64,000 bases of DNA from Pseudarthrobacter sp. ATCC 49987. Lineage in GTDB: Bacteria > Actinomycetota > Actinomycetes > Actinomycetales > Micrococcaceae. The translations under genes were made by a program, and so were the position numbers. The notes under the pieces were generated by a model. It worked only from the letters and a program-made list of their open reading frames with translations, was not told the origin of the DNA and ran no database searches. The stretch is from contig NZ_JAABNS010000001.1 of NCBI RefSeq assembly GCF_009928425.1, positions 124,001-188,000 on the forward strand, in the 5' to 3' direction. Positions within the stretch are counted from its first letter, which is position 1. Each line of letters opens with the position of its first letter. Below, piece after piece: positions 61,898 through 64,000 of the stretch.

Positions 61898-62569
61898 ATG
61901 GCTTTATATTTTGGAGACCTTCTCCCGTACAGCTCGCTTCTTCTGGAGGGGCTTTGGACTGCGTTGTACATCACCCTCGTGGCCATGCTGGCGGGAAGCG
62001 CGCTCGGTGTTGTCGTGTACCTGGGGAAGGCCGGACCCGGAAAATCGGTAAGCGTCCTCTGCACCTGCTACATCGAGGCCATCCGCAACACGCCTCTGCT
62101 CGTGCAGCTGTACCTGATCTACTTTGCCCTTCCCGGCCTGGGTATCAACCTCGAGCCCGTCTGGGCGGCCATTATCGGCCTCACGCTGAACAATGCCGCT
62201 TACACAGCCGAAATCTACCGCGCAGGGTTCGAATCGGTGCCCCGCGGCCTGCGTGAGGCAGGGAAAGCGCTGGGCATGAAACCCGCCCAGATCGTCCGCT
62301 ACATCGTGCTGTTGCCGGCCACCCGAAACGTTTTCCCCGCACTGACCAACCAGCTCATTCTGCTGTTCTTGGCCTCGTCGATTGGATCCATCATCTCGCT
62401 CCCTGAACTGACCAACGCGATCATGAGCGTCAGCAACACCACGTACCGGACCATTGAGGTGCTTGCCGTCGGTGGGCTCCTCTACCTCGGAGTATCAGCA
62501 CTGATGTCGCTGGTCTCAAAGCGGGCCGAAACGACACTGTTCCGGTGGGCGGTGGGGACGCATGTTTAG
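61898..62569 (+). CDS. Amino-acid-type ABC permease 1
   Basis: A 223-residue permease with five helices and the HisM-type EAA loop GFESVPRGLREAGKALGMKPAQIVRYIVLLPA. The ATG is chosen at MALYFGDLLPYSSLLLEGLW, the usual family start; an in-frame GTG 19 codons earlier is possible. It overlaps the next permease gene by eight bases. Confidence 0.9.
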   Translation: MALYFGDLLPYSSLLLEGLWTALYITLVAMLAGSALGVVVYLGKAGPGKSVSVLCTCYIEAIRNTPLLVQLYLIYFALPGLGINLEPVWAAIIGLTLNNAAYTAEIYRAGFESVPRGLREAGKALGMKPAQIVRYIVLLPATRNVFPALTNQLILLFLASSIGSIISLPELTNAIMSVSNTTYRTIEVLAVGGLLYLGVSALMSLVSKRAETTLFRWAVGTHV

Positions 62570-63251
62570 GGACTTCGAGTGGCAGGACCTCGTGCCCCTG
62601 GCCGAGGGGGCGTGGCTGACCATCCAGCTCTGTGCTGTGTCCGGAATACTCGGAGTGATCTTCGGCCTGATCCTCGGCATCGCCCGGACTTCCCCGAGCA
62701 GAATTGCGCGCTGGATCAGCACCATCTACATCAGCTGCGTACGCGGGATTCCCGTGCTGGTCATCATCTTCTTCGTCTTCTTCGGGATTCCGTTGCTGTT
62801 TCCGGGCCTGGAACCGGACAAGTTTTCCTCGGCCGTGATAGCGCTGACCTGCTTTGCTGCCGCCTATGTGGCTGAAATCGTGCGCGGCAGCATCGAAGCT
62901 GTCGCCAAGGGGCAGAGCGAAGCAGCCGACGCCTTGGGCCTCGACTACTGGCGGAAACTGCGGTACGTCATCCTGCCCCAGGCGGTAAAGATCATGGTTC
63001 CGCCCGGCATCGGCTTCCTCATCGGTCTGGTCAAGGACTCGTCGCTGGTTACCGTCACCGGCCTACTCGAGCTCACTCACGCGGGAAACGTTGTCACCAA
63101 CCTGACTGGTGATCCCATCAAGACATTCCTGGTTGTAGCCGCCATGTATTTCGTCATTTGCTACAGCATCTCCCTGTTGGGGCGGCTGTATGAGAAAAGG
63201 ACCGGGATCCACGTCGACCCCCTCAAACTCCCAGAGCCCGCGGGCCTCTAG
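62562..63251 (+). CDS. Amino-acid-type ABC permease 2
   Basis: A 229-residue permease: DLVPLAEGAWLTIQLCAVSGILG, RGIPVLVIIFFVFFGIP, and the EAA loop GSIEAVAKGQSEAADALGLDYWRKLRYVILPQA. It pairs with permease 1 as a heterodimeric channel. Fifteen bases separate it from the ATPase gene. Confidence 0.92.
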   Translation: MFRDFEWQDLVPLAEGAWLTIQLCAVSGILGVIFGLILGIARTSPSRIARWISTIYISCVRGIPVLVIIFFVFFGIPLLFPGLEPDKFSSAVIALTCFAAAYVAEIVRGSIEAVAKGQSEAADALGLDYWRKLRYVILPQAVKIMVPPGIGFLIGLVKDSSLVTVTGLLELTHAGNVVTNLTGDPIKTFLVVAAMYFVICYSISLLGRLYEKRTGIHVDPLKLPEPAGL

Positions 63252-63266
63252 AACGGAATATTGACA

Positions 63267-63989
63267 GTGATTTTTGTTGAGAACCTTAATAAGAAGTTCG
63301 GACCAAACCATGTGCTTAAGGGGGTGGACTGCCACATCCGTGAGCGGGAGGTCGTGTGCGTCATTGGCCCCTCGGGTTCCGGGAAAAGCACCTTTTTGAG
63401 GTGCATGAACGGCCTGGAATCGATCAGTTCCGGCAGTATCGTCATCAACAAACACAGGCTGGACGACGCAAAAACCAACATCAACCTGGTTCGGCAGGAG
63501 GCGGGGATGGTCTTCCAACATTTCAACCTCTTCCCGCATTTGAAGGTCATCGACAACGTCATGCTTGCCCCGCTCAAAGTAGGGAAGGTTTCGAAAGAAG
63601 AAGCCCGCGCCAAGGCCGAAATGCTCCTGGCAAAGGTCGGCCTCGCAGAAAAAATGGACACCTTCCCGGGGAGCCTGTCGGGCGGCCAGATGCAGAGGGT
63701 TGCCATCGCCCGGGCGCTGGCGATGGACCCCAAAATCATGCTTTTTGACGAACCGACCTCCGCCCTCGACCCCGAGATCGTCGGCGAAGTGCTGGCGGTG
63801 ATGAAGGACCTGGCCAATGAAGGTATGACCATGGTGGTCGTCACCCACGAAATGGGCTTCGCCAGGGAAGTAGCCGACCGAGTGCTTTTCATGGATCAGG
63901 GGCTGATCGTTGAGGAAGGCACACCGGAGCAGATCTTTTCCTCTCCACGGCACGCAAGAACGCAAGGTTTCCTCAGCAAAGTTCTCTAA
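63267..63989 (+). CDS. Amino-acid-type ABC ATP-binding protein (GlnQ-like)
   Basis: A 240-residue ATPase: Walker [11 protein letters not shown]-loop [18 protein letters not shown], signature LSGGQMQR, Walker [16 protein letters not shown]-loop [10 protein letters not shown]. It completes a four-gene polar amino-acid-type importer. The start is probably GTG, with a GGA-containing ribosome site; an in-frame TTG two codons earlier is the alternative. Confidence 0.93.
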   Translation: MIFVENLNKKFGPNHVLKGVDCHIREREVVCVIGPSGSGKSTFLRCMNGLESISSGSIVINKHRLDDAKTNINLVRQEAGMVFQHFNLFPHLKVIDNVMLAPLKVGKVSKEEARAKAEMLLAKVGLAEKMDTFPGSLSGGQMQRVAIARALAMDPKIMLFDEPTSALDPEIVGEVLAVMKDLANEGMTMVVVTHEMGFAREVADRVLFMDQGLIVEEGTPEQIFSSPRHARTQGFLSKVL

Positions 63990-64000
63990 GCGCCGCCAGC

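Overview
The window is high-GC, gene-dense DNA with many GTG starts, ATGA/TGATG gene overlaps and lineage-typical families: a MSMEG_4193-type phosphatase with a SCO1664-type kinase-like protein, an ECF42-type sigma factor with its DGPF partner, a CsoR-type operator, DUF6454 and GPP34 proteins. This points to an actinomycete, most likely an Arthrobacter-like member of the Micrococcaceae. The genus is inferred from gene content only. No tRNA, rRNA, CRISPR array, transposase or integrase was recognised.

Layout. 0-11 kb: an alpha/beta hydrolase; a 55-residue Cys-rich protein behind a perfect CsoR-like operator; a membrane-anchored beta-lactamase-like serine hydrolase; a 2-hydroxyacid dehydrogenase; a VOC protein; a DUF808 membrane protein; a heterodimeric ABC exporter; a CynX-type MFS carrier; a GNAT enzyme and a CsbD protein. 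11-16.4 kb: a broken partial copy of the second exporter gene, then a 1180-residue TPR protein with a PIN-like nuclease domain in visibly lower-GC DNA. This is the best candidate for a little-described (probably defensive) system. Next come a small STAS-like protein and an orphan MarR-type palindrome.

16.4-25.4 kb: the SCO1664/MSMEG_4193 pair, a MoxR ATPase plus VWA protein, a NIF3-like small protein, the DGPF/ECF42 pair, MOSC, SDR and GNAT proteins and a hydrolase remnant. 25.4-33.3 kb: a probable carboxylate locus transcribed leftward (PrpF-family isomerase, binding-protein ABC transporter, MatC-type carrier) with a divergent LysR regulator. 33.3-42 kb: VOC, zinc-ribbon and alpha/beta-hydrolase genes; an etfB-etfA-cytochrome b operon whose cytochrome carries three copies of an unusual N-terminal motif; a YciI-type gene; a SsuB/TauB-type ATPase remnant; a GntR/UTRA regulator and a histidine phosphatase.

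42-51.7 kb: three consecutive exported hydrolases (a calpain-type protease and two phosphoesterases); a VOC gene; a PAP2-DedA-response regulator-sensor kinase operon behind a direct-repeat site; a GPP34 protein and an exported DUF6454 protein. 51.8-64 kb: a sugar-acid locus. It holds an MFS carrier, an L-fuconate-dehydratase-type enolase, an aldehyde dehydrogenase, an AraD1-like FAH protein, a second FAH hydrolase and an SDR. Two closely similar GntR/FCD regulators bracket the enzymes, and an amino-acid-type ABC transporter follows. Three promoters in this locus share a TATATGAT core, so carrier, enzymes and ABC importer are probably co-regulated.
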